From: an uncultured Alphaproteobacteria bacterium
GTDB taxonomy: Bacteria > Pseudomonadota > Alphaproteobacteria > HIMB59
DNA length: 40,277 nt
Assembly (NCBI GenBank): GCA_902527545.1
Contig: CABZPR010000012.1
Coordinates: forward strand, 1-40,277
Direction: 5' to 3'
The notes beneath the pieces were generated by a model, which did no database searches, was not told the origin of the DNA, and saw nothing but the letters and a program-made list of their open reading frames with translations. A program made the position numbers and the translations under genes. Below, one piece after another: positions 26,635-34,110 of the stretch; the stretch's first letter is position 1; each line of letters opens with the position of its first letter.

Positions 26635-27192
26635 ATGAGTTTGATTAAATTACTATTTTCAATTTCATTTTTACTATTTTCTAGCAATTTATATTCCAAG
26701 GAGGATGTTATTAATTTACAACTTAAAGACGGAATCGTCAAAATAAAGACCTTTGAAGATAAGGCTCCTAAACACGTTAAACAAATAACTGATCTAGTTG
26801 CCAAAGGCAGTTACGATGGGGTAGTTTTTCACAGAGTAATAGATGGTTTTATGGCCCAAACAGGAGATGTTCAGTTTGGAAATTCAAATTCAGATAATTA
26901 TGATTTAAGAAGAGCTGGTACAGGTGGTTCTGGTAATAATATTGAAGCAGAATTTAATAACATGCCACATAAAAGAGGAACTTTAAGTATGGCACGTGCG
27001 CAAGATCCAAATAGTGCTGATAGTCAGTTTTTCATTTGTTTCGGTGATACTCCACATTTAGATGGACAATATACTGTTTGGGGTGAAGTAATCGAAGGAA
27101 TGGAATTTGTTGATAAAATCAAAAAAGGTGATCCTATAAAAAATGGTCTAGTAGATGACCCAGATAGTATTATCAAAATGTGGATTGAATAA
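26635..27192 (+). CDS. Periplasmic cyclophilin-type peptidyl-prolyl isomerase
   Basis: Catalyses cis-trans isomerisation of prolyl bonds in exported proteins. Residues 1-20 form a signal peptide ending near LYSK; the cyclophilin domain follows, with the catalytic Arg in VVFHRVIDGFMAQTGD and the later DSQFFICFGDTPHLDGQYTVWGEV. The length of 185 residues fits secreted bacterial cyclophilins (PpiA-like). A TTGACT lies at 26613-26618, but a matching -10 box falls on the ATG itself; a start at the TTG at 26641 would also give a good signal peptide. Ends 2 bp from the convergent MotB-like gene. Confidence 0.93.
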   Translation: MSLIKLLFSISFLLFSSNLYSKEDVINLQLKDGIVKIKTFEDKAPKHVKQITDLVAKGSYDGVVFHRVIDGFMAQTGDVQFGNSNSDNYDLRRAGTGGSGNNIEAEFNNMPHKRGTLSMARAQDPNSADSQFFICFGDTPHLDGQYTVWGEVIEGMEFVDKIKKGDPIKNGLVDDPDSIIKMWIE

Positions 27193-27194
27193 AT

Positions 27195-28478
27195 TTACTT
27201 TTGAGTAATTTTTAATTCAATTCTTCGATTTTCTTTGAGATCTTCTCTGGTATCTCCTAAGTTAATAGGTTGATATTCACCGTAACCGTTTGCTGATAAT
27301 TTGTTGGCAGGGATGCCTTGTTGAATAAGAAATTTTACGACCTCAAGTGCTCTAGCATGAGATAGTTCCCAATTTGATGGAAATTGAGAGGTTGAAATAG
27401 GTATCTTATCAGTGTGACCGTCTATTTGTAAAATCCAATTTAAATCAGATGGTATTGACTCTGCAACTTCTATAATTGTTTTCGTAATAAGAGATAGGGC
27501 AATCCTACCTTCTTCTTGAATATTTGCACTTCCAGAGTCAAATAAGATCTCAGATTGAAAAATAAATCTATCTCCTTTAATTTGGATATCGTCTCTATCA
27601 GCTAAAGCTTCAGATAACTTGCCAAAAAATTCTGATTTATACTTTTGTAATTTGAATAATTCACTTGTAAGTACTCTATTTAATCTATCTCCTAACTCTC
27701 CAAGTTCTATCTCATTTTGAGCTATTTCAGCCTCTTTAGACTCTAGTAAATTATTTAAGAGATTAATTTCATTACTAAGTATCTCAATATCCAAGGCTAA
27801 ATTAGATATCAAATTTAGAGCCTCATTTAAGTCACTTGATTGTATTGCTGATTCCTCCTCTAAAGTAGATAATTTGTTTTGTAATTCTTGATTTATATTT
27901 TCAGAGGAACTTAGTGATTCTAGAAGATTTTCGATTCTATTTTGTGACTTACCAATTTGTCCAACTAGCTCACTGTTTTCTCCACCAAGTTTTATTAAAT
28001 CTGATTTGAGTATTTCTTGTTGTTTATTTAAATCAGAAAGGTTTTGCTGAAGAGTTTCTCTATCAGCCAAAGATAAAGATAGTTCATCAGTAATTTTAGC
28101 AATTATCGTATTTAGTTTATCTATATCAAGTGCTTGGTCTTGAATAATCGTATCTTGGGCTAAAATTTGAGATTGTTTAATAGATATCTCTTCATCAAGT
28201 TTTTCAATTAAATTTTGTCTGTCAATTAATTCAATCTCTTTATCTGTAAGTGTTACATCTTGTTCCACAATAGTTTCATCTTGTATATCAATTGTCTTTT
28301 CTAAACTTTGTATTTGTTCATTTTTTCCAACTACAAGATCACCCAAGTAAACTTGAGCAACTGTGAATAGTAAGACTATAAAAATTATTACCATCAATGT
28401 AGATGCCAATACATCTACAAATCCTGGCCAGATTATATTTCCATTATCTGAACTTTGGGTTTTAGAGAGATAGCTCAC
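27195..28478 (-). CDS. MotB-like membrane protein with long coiled coil and OmpA domain
   Basis: A 427-residue protein with one N-terminal membrane helix (about 21-46) carrying Asp22 in WPGFVDVLASTLMVIIF, the position of the proton-binding aspartate of MotB. A coiled coil rich in Gln, Glu and Ile follows (about 50-285). A C-terminal OmpA/MotB peptidoglycan-binding domain follows: ILFDSGSANIQEEGRIAL, IDGHTDKIPI, NWELSHARALEVVKFLI and GYGEYQPI, ending NRRIELKI. It is paired with a MotA-like gene (overlap ATGA), and no flagellar genes are nearby. It should anchor a proton-driven motor or force-transducing complex to peptidoglycan; the task is unknown. ZorB of Zorya defence is a structural analogue, but no other Zorya genes are near. 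Confidence 0.85.
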   Translation of the reverse strand: MSYLSKTQSSDNGNIIWPGFVDVLASTLMVIIFIVLLFTVAQVYLGDLVVGKNEQIQSLEKTIDIQDETIVEQDVTLTDKEIELIDRQNLIEKLDEEISIKQSQILAQDTIIQDQALDIDKLNTIIAKITDELSLSLADRETLQQNLSDLNKQQEILKSDLIKLGGENSELVGQIGKSQNRIENLLESLSSSENINQELQNKLSTLEEESAIQSSDLNEALNLISNLALDIEILSNEINLLNNLLESKEAEIAQNEIELGELGDRLNRVLTSELFKLQKYKSEFFGKLSEALADRDDIQIKGDRFIFQSEILFDSGSANIQEEGRIALSLITKTIIEVAESIPSDLNWILQIDGHTDKIPISTSQFPSNWELSHARALEVVKFLIQQGIPANKLSANGYGEYQPINLGDTREDLKENRRIELKITQK

Positions 28479-29335
28479 TTTTTATCTAAGTCTTTGATAG
28501 ACTTGCTTACAGACTTAAGTTCTGTAATAACTTCTTTCCTTAAATCGTCATTAGAATTTTTCATACCTTCAACCAAATCATCAAGCTTAGAAACAATATT
28601 TTGAGAGAAGTTTGTGCTATCTGAATTCTGAGTCAGTTTATTTGTATTAGGGCTAGATCTATAAAAAAGCCTAATTTGATTTTCACAGAATTCATAGTAA
28701 TTCTGCTTGATGCCTCTAGTAATGATTTCATAAAGTCCTAAAATCAAGGAAGTCACTAAACCAAATAACGATGAACTAAAGGCAATTGTCATTCCAGACA
28801 AAGGTGACTTTAATCCCTCTTTTAGATTGTTAAAAAATACTCCAAAGTCTTGCTCTTCAATTGATAGATTGTCAATGACATTTGAAACACTTCCTATTGT
28901 TAAAAGCAATCCATAAAAAGTTCCAATTAATCCTAGAAACACAGCTAGGTTTATAAGATATTTTGATATGTCACTCCCACTTTCAATAGTAGATAAAAGA
29001 TCATCTAGAATCTCATCAAGTGTTTTGGTTATACTTTTGTTACTAGTTGTTATACCTAGATTATTTGCGATAGATTTTGTTATTGGATAATTATTTAAAG
29101 ATGAGTCATTTAACTTTAATTTTCCAAATGCTACAGAGTTCATAAATCTAAACTCAGAACTTAAACTGAAAATTTTAAAAGAATATAGAAGAAAACCAAT
29201 TACTAAAGTTAATAGTATTATTCCATTTATGTAAGGATTAGCATCAAAATAATATTTGATTTCCTCATATCCAATGACAAGTATTATTACTATTAAAATT
29301 GAGAATATTAAATAAGCTAAAAAATTTTTAGTCAT
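28475..29335 (-). CDS. MotA/TolQ/ExbB-like proton-channel protein
   Basis: A 286-residue membrane protein with four predicted helices (about 5-22, 36-54, 128-150, 180-205). The third carries FLGLIGTFYGLLLTIGSV, the glycine-rich channel motif of the MotA/TolQ/ExbB superfamily; the fourth is preceded by GLKSPLSGMTIAF. The large cytoplasmic loop between helices 2 and 3 and the C-terminal charged helical tail (about 240-286) match MotA-type topology. Its stop overlaps the start of the MotB-like gene as ATGA, so the two are made together. A TATAAA 21 bp before the ATG may be the -10 box. The partner's OmpA domain suggests a MotAB-like rather than TolQR-like role. Confidence 0.85.
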   Translation of the reverse strand: MTKNFLAYLIFSILIVIILVIGYEEIKYYFDANPYINGIILLTLVIGFLLYSFKIFSLSSEFRFMNSVAFGKLKLNDSSLNNYPITKSIANNLGITTSNKSITKTLDEILDDLLSTIESGSDISKYLINLAVFLGLIGTFYGLLLTIGSVSNVIDNLSIEEQDFGVFFNNLKEGLKSPLSGMTIAFSSSLFGLVTSLILGLYEIITRGIKQNYYEFCENQIRLFYRSSPNTNKLTQNSDSTNFSQNIVSKLDDLVEGMKNSNDDLRKEVITELKSVSKSIKDLDKK

Positions 29336-29391
29336 TCAGCATAAAAATAAACGAATTTTATAAATTAACAATTGGATATTTATTAATAAAT

Positions 29392-29877
29392 TCAGAAATT
29401 TCTATTGTAAATTAAGTAAAAATTATTTGTACCTGGATTTACTGAGTCTAAACCCGCATTAGAAATGTGATGTGATCCTAAACCAAACCTAGATTCTTTA
29501 GATATACTATAAAATAAATTAACCTCCGATTTAAATTGAAGCGCATTTCCTAGATCTTTGCCATCGCCATTACTATAGATACCAGCTGATGATGAAAGGT
29601 TTACATAAATTGAGTCTTCACCGATATTTGTTTCAAACCCTCCATAAAACATTGAGGCTTTTTTTGCTGTAATAAATCCTCCAATTAATGGGTTAATTGT
29701 TAAAATTTCAATCAAATCTATCTCATTATTAGATATATGATAATTTAGACCAAATAAATCTGTAGTATTATCATCATCATAATCGTAAGTACCACCATAA
29801 ATAGAATAACTATTTGCATTTATAGTGATATTTGATGAAATCACAAAAATTAATAAACTGATTAAATATTTTTTCAT
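29392..29877 (-). CDS. PagL-like lipid A 3-O-deacylase family outer-membrane protein
   Basis: A 161-residue protein with a signal peptide (1-22) and alternating beta-strand pattern, ending in the C-terminal Phe (YNRNF) typical of outer-membrane barrels. The PagL family signature is present: LQFKSEVNLFY, then GLGSHHISNAGLDSVNPGTNNFYLIY, with catalytic His137 and Ser139 in H-x-S-N-A. In characterised PagL a Glu completes the triad shortly after; here that area reads NPGTNN, so the third member is unclear. The expected reaction removes the 3-O acyl chain of lipid A; genes annotated this way in alphaproteobacteria are mostly untested. It lies just downstream of tRNA-Val, with a likely own promoter. 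Confidence 0.78.
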   Translation of the reverse strand: MKKYLISLLIFVISSNITINANSYSIYGGTYDYDDDNTTDLFGLNYHISNNEIDLIEILTINPLIGGFITAKKASMFYGGFETNIGEDSIYVNLSSSAGIYSNGDGKDLGNALQFKSEVNLFYSISKESRFGLGSHHISNAGLDSVNPGTNNFYLIYNRNF

Positions 29878-29885
29878 AAAAGTTA

Positions 29886-29913
29886 ATAATACATTATGAA
29901 GTCAAAAAGTAAA
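29886..29913 (-). promoter_or_regulatory. Putative promoter of the PagL-like gene, directly after tRNA-Val
   Basis: On the minus strand TTTACT (29913-29908) and TATTAT (29891-29886) are 16 bp apart. The -35 box begins at the base after the tRNA CCA end. The -10 ends 8 bp before the ATG at 29877, predicting a leader of about 2 nt. Confidence 0.45.
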
Positions 29914-29990
29914 TGGTGGGCGTGACAGGATTCGAACCTGTGACCCCTTGCGTGTCGAGCAAGTACTCTAACCAACTGAGCTACACGCCC
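29914..29990 (-). tRNA. tRNA-Val (GAC anticodon), with C at position 33
   Basis: A complete cloverleaf on the minus strand: acceptor GGGCGTG/CACGCCC, D stem GCTC/GAGT, anticodon stem CTTGC/GCAAG, T arm ACAGG-TTCGAAT-CCTGT, discriminator A and encoded CCA. The anticodon loop reads TCGACAC, so the anticodon is GAC and position 33, almost always U in tRNAs, is C. The stem has five Watson-Crick pairs that fix this register. Its 5' end is 54 bp downstream of the murJ stop. Confidence 0.92.
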
Positions 29991-30044
29991 ATAAAATAGG
30001 GAATAATATTTTTAAATTATATTAGAAATTAGTAAATAAAATTC

Positions 30045-31565
30045 CTAATTAAATTTTTTTAATTGTAAAATGAGTTTTATTTCATTCAATTTTAGCAAAT
30101 TTAATATTAAAAAATATATTATCAAACCAATGAATATTTGAATAAGTAAATTTAAATAGATGTTTAGGTTTAAAACTTTTTCTACAAATAATATTGAAAT
30201 AATCATGATAAATGTGCTAAATAAAATTTTTTGTAGTTTTTTATAGTCAAGTATTAATAATTTTTTATAGAAACTTGTAAAATTTTTTCTTAAGTAAAAA
30301 ATTTGGATAAATAGATTTAACCATATACTTACAGCGCCTGACGTGGCTAAACCAAGAACACCTAGTGGTCTATATAGAATAAAACATAAAATAAGATTAC
30401 ATAAAAAAGAAGGTACAGCAGCCTTAACAGGATACTCAACTTTTTCATATGAATAAAAAACCTGATTAAAAATTCTAGCTAACATATAGCCAGGCAATGA
30501 AAAAGAGTAGATTAATAAAATCTTAGATGTTATTAAAACATCCTCATTATCAAATTCACCCCTGCCAAATAAAGCTTTAATAATATCTTCACTCAAGATA
30601 AAAATAGCGAATGCACTAGGTATTGCAAAGAGAAAACAAAAAATTACTGTCTCGTTAAATGCTTTTGAATTTTTATTCTCATCAGTAATATTTTTACTTA
30701 AATAAGGCAAAAGTGTAAAAGACATAGCAACAGCAATAAGGGCAAATGGTAAATCAATTATTCTATCTGCATAGTATATTTGGCTTATAGAGCCACCTCC
30801 CACTAAAGATGCAAATAACATAGAGATAAAAATATTCAATTGAACAATACCAGAACCTAGTAAAGAAAATAAAAATCTTTTGAAGAATTTTTTTAACTGT
30901 ATAGATAAGACTTTAATACTCTTTAATCCAATACTCCAAAATATTTTTATAGTGCCTAAATTTATAAATAAAATTATTAATTGAGTGAAGCCAGCAATTA
31001 TCATTGACCAAGCTAGTGCAAAATGAGAGTTCGATTTAAAAAAAACTAAAGCTATGATCATAAAAATATTAAGAATGACGGATAAAAATGATGGTAAAAA
31101 AAATTTTCCTTTTACATTTAAAACTGAACTTAATACTGAAGACAAGGTCACAAATACTAAAAAAGGAAAAGTTATACTTAATAACTGATTTGCAAATAGA
31201 AATTGACTATCGTTTAATAAAAAACCTGGTGCTAATATTGATATGACTTGTTCACTGAAAAAAAATATAAAAAGAGTTATAATTAAAGTAATTACAAAAA
31301 AAAAGTTAAAAATAATCCAAATGAAGTCATTTGCAGTCTTTGAGTCTAAATTTTCTTGATTTATGTACAATGGAATAAATACGCTATTCATAGATCCCTC
31401 AGCAAAAATTCTTCTAAATAAATTCGGTAACTTATAAGCAAATAAAAAAGCATCCGACATTAAATTTGCACCTAAATAATTTGCAAAGAGTATGTCTCTT
31501 ATAAAACCAGTAACTCGTGATCCAAATATATTGGACGAAATTTTTGAAAAATTACTAATTTTCAT
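30045..31565 (-). CDS. murJ: MurJ, lipid II flippase
   Basis: MOP-superfamily membrane protein that flips lipid II across the inner membrane for peptidoglycan synthesis. About 14 hydrophobic helices are spread over 506 residues. The N-terminal pattern SRVTGFIRDILFANYLGANLMSDAFLFAYKLPNLFRRIFAEGSMNSVFIP is characteristic of MurJ/MviN, with the conserved arginines of the central cavity (Arg17 and Arg52 or 53 by position in this pattern). RIIDLPFALIAVAMSFTLLP and the ALFGRGEF motif follow. The start lies 5 bp after the DsbA-family gene, so they are probably cotranscribed. Confidence 0.95.
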   Translation of the reverse strand: MKISNFSKISSNIFGSRVTGFIRDILFANYLGANLMSDAFLFAYKLPNLFRRIFAEGSMNSVFIPLYINQENLDSKTANDFIWIIFNFFFVITLIITLFIFFFSEQVISILAPGFLLNDSQFLFANQLLSITFPFLVFVTLSSVLSSVLNVKGKFFLPSFLSVILNIFMIIALVFFKSNSHFALAWSMIIAGFTQLIILFINLGTIKIFWSIGLKSIKVLSIQLKKFFKRFLFSLLGSGIVQLNIFISMLFASLVGGGSISQIYYADRIIDLPFALIAVAMSFTLLPYLSKNITDENKNSKAFNETVIFCFLFAIPSAFAIFILSEDIIKALFGRGEFDNEDVLITSKILLIYSFSLPGYMLARIFNQVFYSYEKVEYPVKAAVPSFLCNLILCFILYRPLGVLGLATSGAVSIWLNLFIQIFYLRKNFTSFYKKLLILDYKKLQKILFSTFIMIISILFVEKVLNLNIYLNLLIQIFIGLIIYFLILNLLKLNEIKLILQLKKFN

Positions 31566-31570
31566 TGAGT

Positions 31571-32446
31571 TCAGGAAAATTCTTTTTCCAAAATCTCAGT
31601 AATTTTATTAGCATCGATAAAGCCTGGAATTATTTGATTTCCAATTATAGTTGCAGGTGTTCCAGTAAATTTAAATTCATCAACGTAACCTCTGTGAATA
31701 GATAGAAAATCTGATACCTCTTGTGAGTCCAAATCACTCTTTAGTGTGTCAAGATCAACACCTCTTAGAAATAAGTCAGCCAAAATATCCTCAATATCTA
31801 ATTTTCTATCAGAAGAATATAAATAGTTATGAACAATTTCAAATTTACCTTGCAAGGAAGAAGCTAGTGCCAACTTAGTCAATTCCTCTGAAAAATTCCC
31901 TAAAATTGGCATCTGTATGATTACAAGTTTTAATGAATTATTGTTCATTACATTTATTAATTCTTGATGGAATTTTTGACAATAACCACAATTATAATCA
32001 ACAAATTCATATATAACTTTTGTAGAATTTGAGTCTCCTAAGTACATAGGATGATATGCAAGATTTAAATTTTTTATACTTGAAATATTTTTTTGATCAG
32101 TTTTTTCTTGTTCTAATTTATTCTGTTCTAATTGATATTCCCTGAGAACACCTAAGATATAATCTGGATTATCCTCTATAAATTTTTTAATAGATTGATC
32201 GAATTCCTTTTTGGTAAAATACTCATCAAAATTTACATCTTCTTTTTTTATAAATGAGCTAAGATCTGGTTCGATAATTTGATTTGACTCTTCTTCAAAC
32301 TGTGTATTTGCAATATTTGATAAATCAAAATTACTTTTTTCTGAAAAATTAAAAAAATATAAAGTTGTAAGAAACATAATTACAAATAGAAAAATCAAAA
32401 AAACTCTAAAAATATTAAATTTCTTTTTTTTTACGTAAATTCCCAT
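31571..32446 (-). CDS. DsbA-family thiol:disulfide oxidoreductase
   Basis: Periplasmic thioredoxin-fold protein, 291 residues, anchored by an N-terminal hydrophobic segment (about 12-32). The active site CGYC is at 153-156 in YEFVDYNCGYCQKFHQEL, and the cis-proline loop reads FKFTGTPATIIG. Between the anchor and the catalytic domain is a helical segment (about 80-118) with FIEDNPDYILGVLREYQ, as in Com1/ScsC-like proteins, where it mediates oligomerisation. Function is oxidation or isomerisation of disulfides in envelope proteins; direction cannot be told from sequence. Followed by murJ 5 bp later. Confidence 0.9.
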   Translation of the reverse strand: MGIYVKKKKFNIFRVFLIFLFVIMFLTTLYFFNFSEKSNFDLSNIANTQFEEESNQIIEPDLSSFIKKEDVNFDEYFTKKEFDQSIKKFIEDNPDYILGVLREYQLEQNKLEQEKTDQKNISSIKNLNLAYHPMYLGDSNSTKVIYEFVDYNCGYCQKFHQELINVMNNNSLKLVIIQMPILGNFSEELTKLALASSLQGKFEIVHNYLYSSDRKLDIEDILADLFLRGVDLDTLKSDLDSQEVSDFLSIHRGYVDEFKFTGTPATIIGNQIIPGFIDANKITEILEKEFS

Positions 32447-32455
32447 GAGAAAAAT

Positions 32456-32484
32456 ATTTTATTTAACTATTACTGTAGTGTATA
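32456..32484 (-). promoter_or_regulatory. Putative promoter of the dsbA-like/murJ pair
   Basis: On the minus strand TATACA (32484-32479) and TAAAAT (32461-32456) are separated by 17 bp. The -10 ends 9 bp before the ATG at 32446, predicting a leader of about 3 nt. The composition is AT-rich, so chance matches are likely. Confidence 0.4.
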
Positions 32485-32501
32485 TAATTTTAGCATTTAG
32501 A

Positions 32502-33119
32502 CTAATCACTTTTACATATAGAGATAAATTTGCTATTTAAATTATCTTGTTTCATTAGGCTGATATTAGAATAATTCAAAGATTTGATTGAGTTATCAAA
32601 TATTATCTCTTTTGTGATATCTGATACTGAGATATGGTGATTGCTAAATTCAAATAAATATGGATATCCCCATATTAAATAATATTCCATTTCTAGAGAA
32701 GTTAAATTACTGAAACGATTAAGATCTTTTTGAACTTCTTGTTGGTTGAGAGTTTTTCTATATAAATCAAAAAATCTCATTATATCATTGCATAGAAAAT
32801 TAAATTTTTCATTAGATTCCATTTCTAGAGCAAAAACATTTCTAATTTTCTTTAAGCCTAAAACATTAAATGCCTCTTTATAAGATTTATTCTGATTAGA
32901 TAAGAAATACTCTTGAAATGAATTAATAAGTTCCTCTTCATTATAAAGATGGCTTAAATAAAAAGGAGCTTTGACAGTATAATGAAAGCCATACTTAGAT
33001 ATTTCAAAGTTATCAAATTTTAAATTATTTTTTGAAAGTAATTTCTCAACTTGATCAATAAATAATTCATCGGGTATTAGATAAATTGAGTAGCGAGGAA
33101 ATTGAATATAATTATCCAT
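32502..33119 (-). CDS. DUF1045 family protein (2H phosphoesterase-like)
   Basis: A 205-residue soluble protein matching DUF1045: RYSIYLIP at the N-terminus (9-16), the first H-x-T motif in GFHYTVKAPFYL (His46, Thr48), a central FDLYRKTLNQQEV, GYPYLFEFSN, and a second H-x-S motif in HHISVSD (His162, Ser164). Two such motifs define the 2H superfamily, whose members act on 2',3'-cyclic phosphates and similar bonds. DUF1045 genes often lie in phosphonate operons, but no phn gene is visible here. The start overlaps the Gate-domain gene by 8 nt. Substrate unknown. Confidence 0.8.
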   Translation of the reverse strand: MDNYIQFPRYSIYLIPDELFIDQVEKLLSKNNLKFDNFEISKYGFHYTVKAPFYLSHLYNEEELINSFQEYFLSNQNKSYKEAFNVLGLKKIRNVFALEMESNEKFNFLCNDIMRFFDLYRKTLNQQEVQKDLNRFSNLTSLEMEYYLIWGYPYLFEFSNHHISVSDITKEIIFDNSIKSLNYSNISLMKQDNLNSKFISICKSD

Positions 33120-34068
33120 CTGTAATTTTACTCAATATAAATTTTTGCATTTTTGTTTCTAATAAAACTTTCATTATAAGAATTATAATAACGGTATAAA
33201 TAAATCTAAAAAATAAAATACCAGAAATATGACTACCTAATAACAAAATTAATATTGTATCTTCAATTATGCTATGACATAAACTTAAAAAAGACAAAGA
33301 CAGTAAAATATCTTTTTTTGAAATATTATTTTTTCTAGACTCTTCTATTAAAAAGCCTCCTCCAAAAGAGATTCCTAATGTTAAGCCTATCAAAATTATA
33401 TTAGCTACTTTCTCTGACATGCCCAAATAGGACAAAGGAATTTTCAAAGTATTAATTATAAATTTCCAAATACCTATTGCTTTAAGGATATTAATTGTCG
33501 ATATAATAAAAAATATTATTAAAAAAATTATGAAAAAATTTTGGATTTGTGAAATAGCCCACTCTATATTTGAGACATCTTTAATTGGAACCTGTAAGAT
33601 TGAATTGTTAGGTTCATTAAATAAATTATAATTAGTAAAAATTAAATTTAATATTTTTCCCGCAATTACAGCATTTACAAATCTAAAAGTTAAATTAAAT
33701 ACCCATGAAATTCTTGATTTTTGTGCAATAGTTACTTCAATTGGTAAACTATGTGCTATAAGTATAATTAATCCTAATATTGTAGTTTCAGCTATTGTGT
33801 AATCAAATATCGCCTGAAGCGATGCAAAAGCAGCCAAGCCTGCATAAATGTTTACTAATATGGCAGCCATCCAGACTAGCCCTAATGAACCATCAATGCC
33901 AATAAAACTTGTTAACGGCTCTAAGAATTTAGCTAAAAAAGGTATAGCTCCGATAAGCTCAAGAATTCTGATAATTATGACAACGGGCAAAATAACTTTG
34001 AATAAAATCCAAAAAATTTTACTAGTTTCTTGAAATATATTTACTAGTATTTTTTTAGATTTTTCCAT
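33112..34068 (-). CDS. Gate-domain (nucleoside-recognition) membrane protein
   Basis: A 318-residue inner-membrane protein with about 8 hydrophobic segments and two Gate-like halves. The first contains FKVILPVVIIIRILELIGAI and the LEPLTSFIGI segment (about 50-58); the second contains LKIPLSYLGMSEKVANIILIGLTLG. GGGFLIEESRKNNIS and LCHSIIEDTILI are further family patterns. Related proteins are annotated as nucleoside-recognition or spore-maturation-like (SpmA/SpmB) proteins; their substrates are not established. It overlaps the DUF1045 gene by 8 nt, so the two may work together. Divergent from the M23 peptidase gene, with 42 bp between starts. Confidence 0.8.
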   Translation of the reverse strand: MEKSKKILVNIFQETSKIFWILFKVILPVVIIIRILELIGAIPFLAKFLEPLTSFIGIDGSLGLVWMAAILVNIYAGLAAFASLQAIFDYTIAETTILGLIILIAHSLPIEVTIAQKSRISWVFNLTFRFVNAVIAGKILNLIFTNYNLFNEPNNSILQVPIKDVSNIEWAISQIQNFFIIFLIIFFIISTINILKAIGIWKFIINTLKIPLSYLGMSEKVANIILIGLTLGISFGGGFLIEESRKNNISKKDILLSLSFLSLCHSIIEDTILILLLGSHISGILFFRFIYTVIIILIMKVLLETKMQKFILSKITDG

Positions 34069-34097
34069 TATGATAACAAACTATTAATTTTATTCTT

Positions 34098-34103
34098 TAT
34101 AAA
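34098..34103 (+). promoter_or_regulatory. Putative -10 box of the M23 peptidase gene
   Basis: TATAAA ends 7 bp before the ATG at 34111, so transcription should start within a base or so of the start codon. No clear -35 box is present in the 42-bp gap. Confidence 0.4.
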
Positions 34104-34110
34104 GAAATAA

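Noticed and set aside
27195-29335. Zorya-type defence system
   Set aside because: The MotA/MotB-like pair resembles ZorA/ZorB in outline, but no ZorC, ZorD or ZorE-like gene is near, and neighbours are housekeeping genes.
29378-29391. Perfect 14-bp palindrome ATTTATTAATAAAT after the PagL-like gene
   Set aside because: Purely A/T in a region of nearly pure A/T; no loop, no T-run and no second copy, so chance is the simplest explanation.
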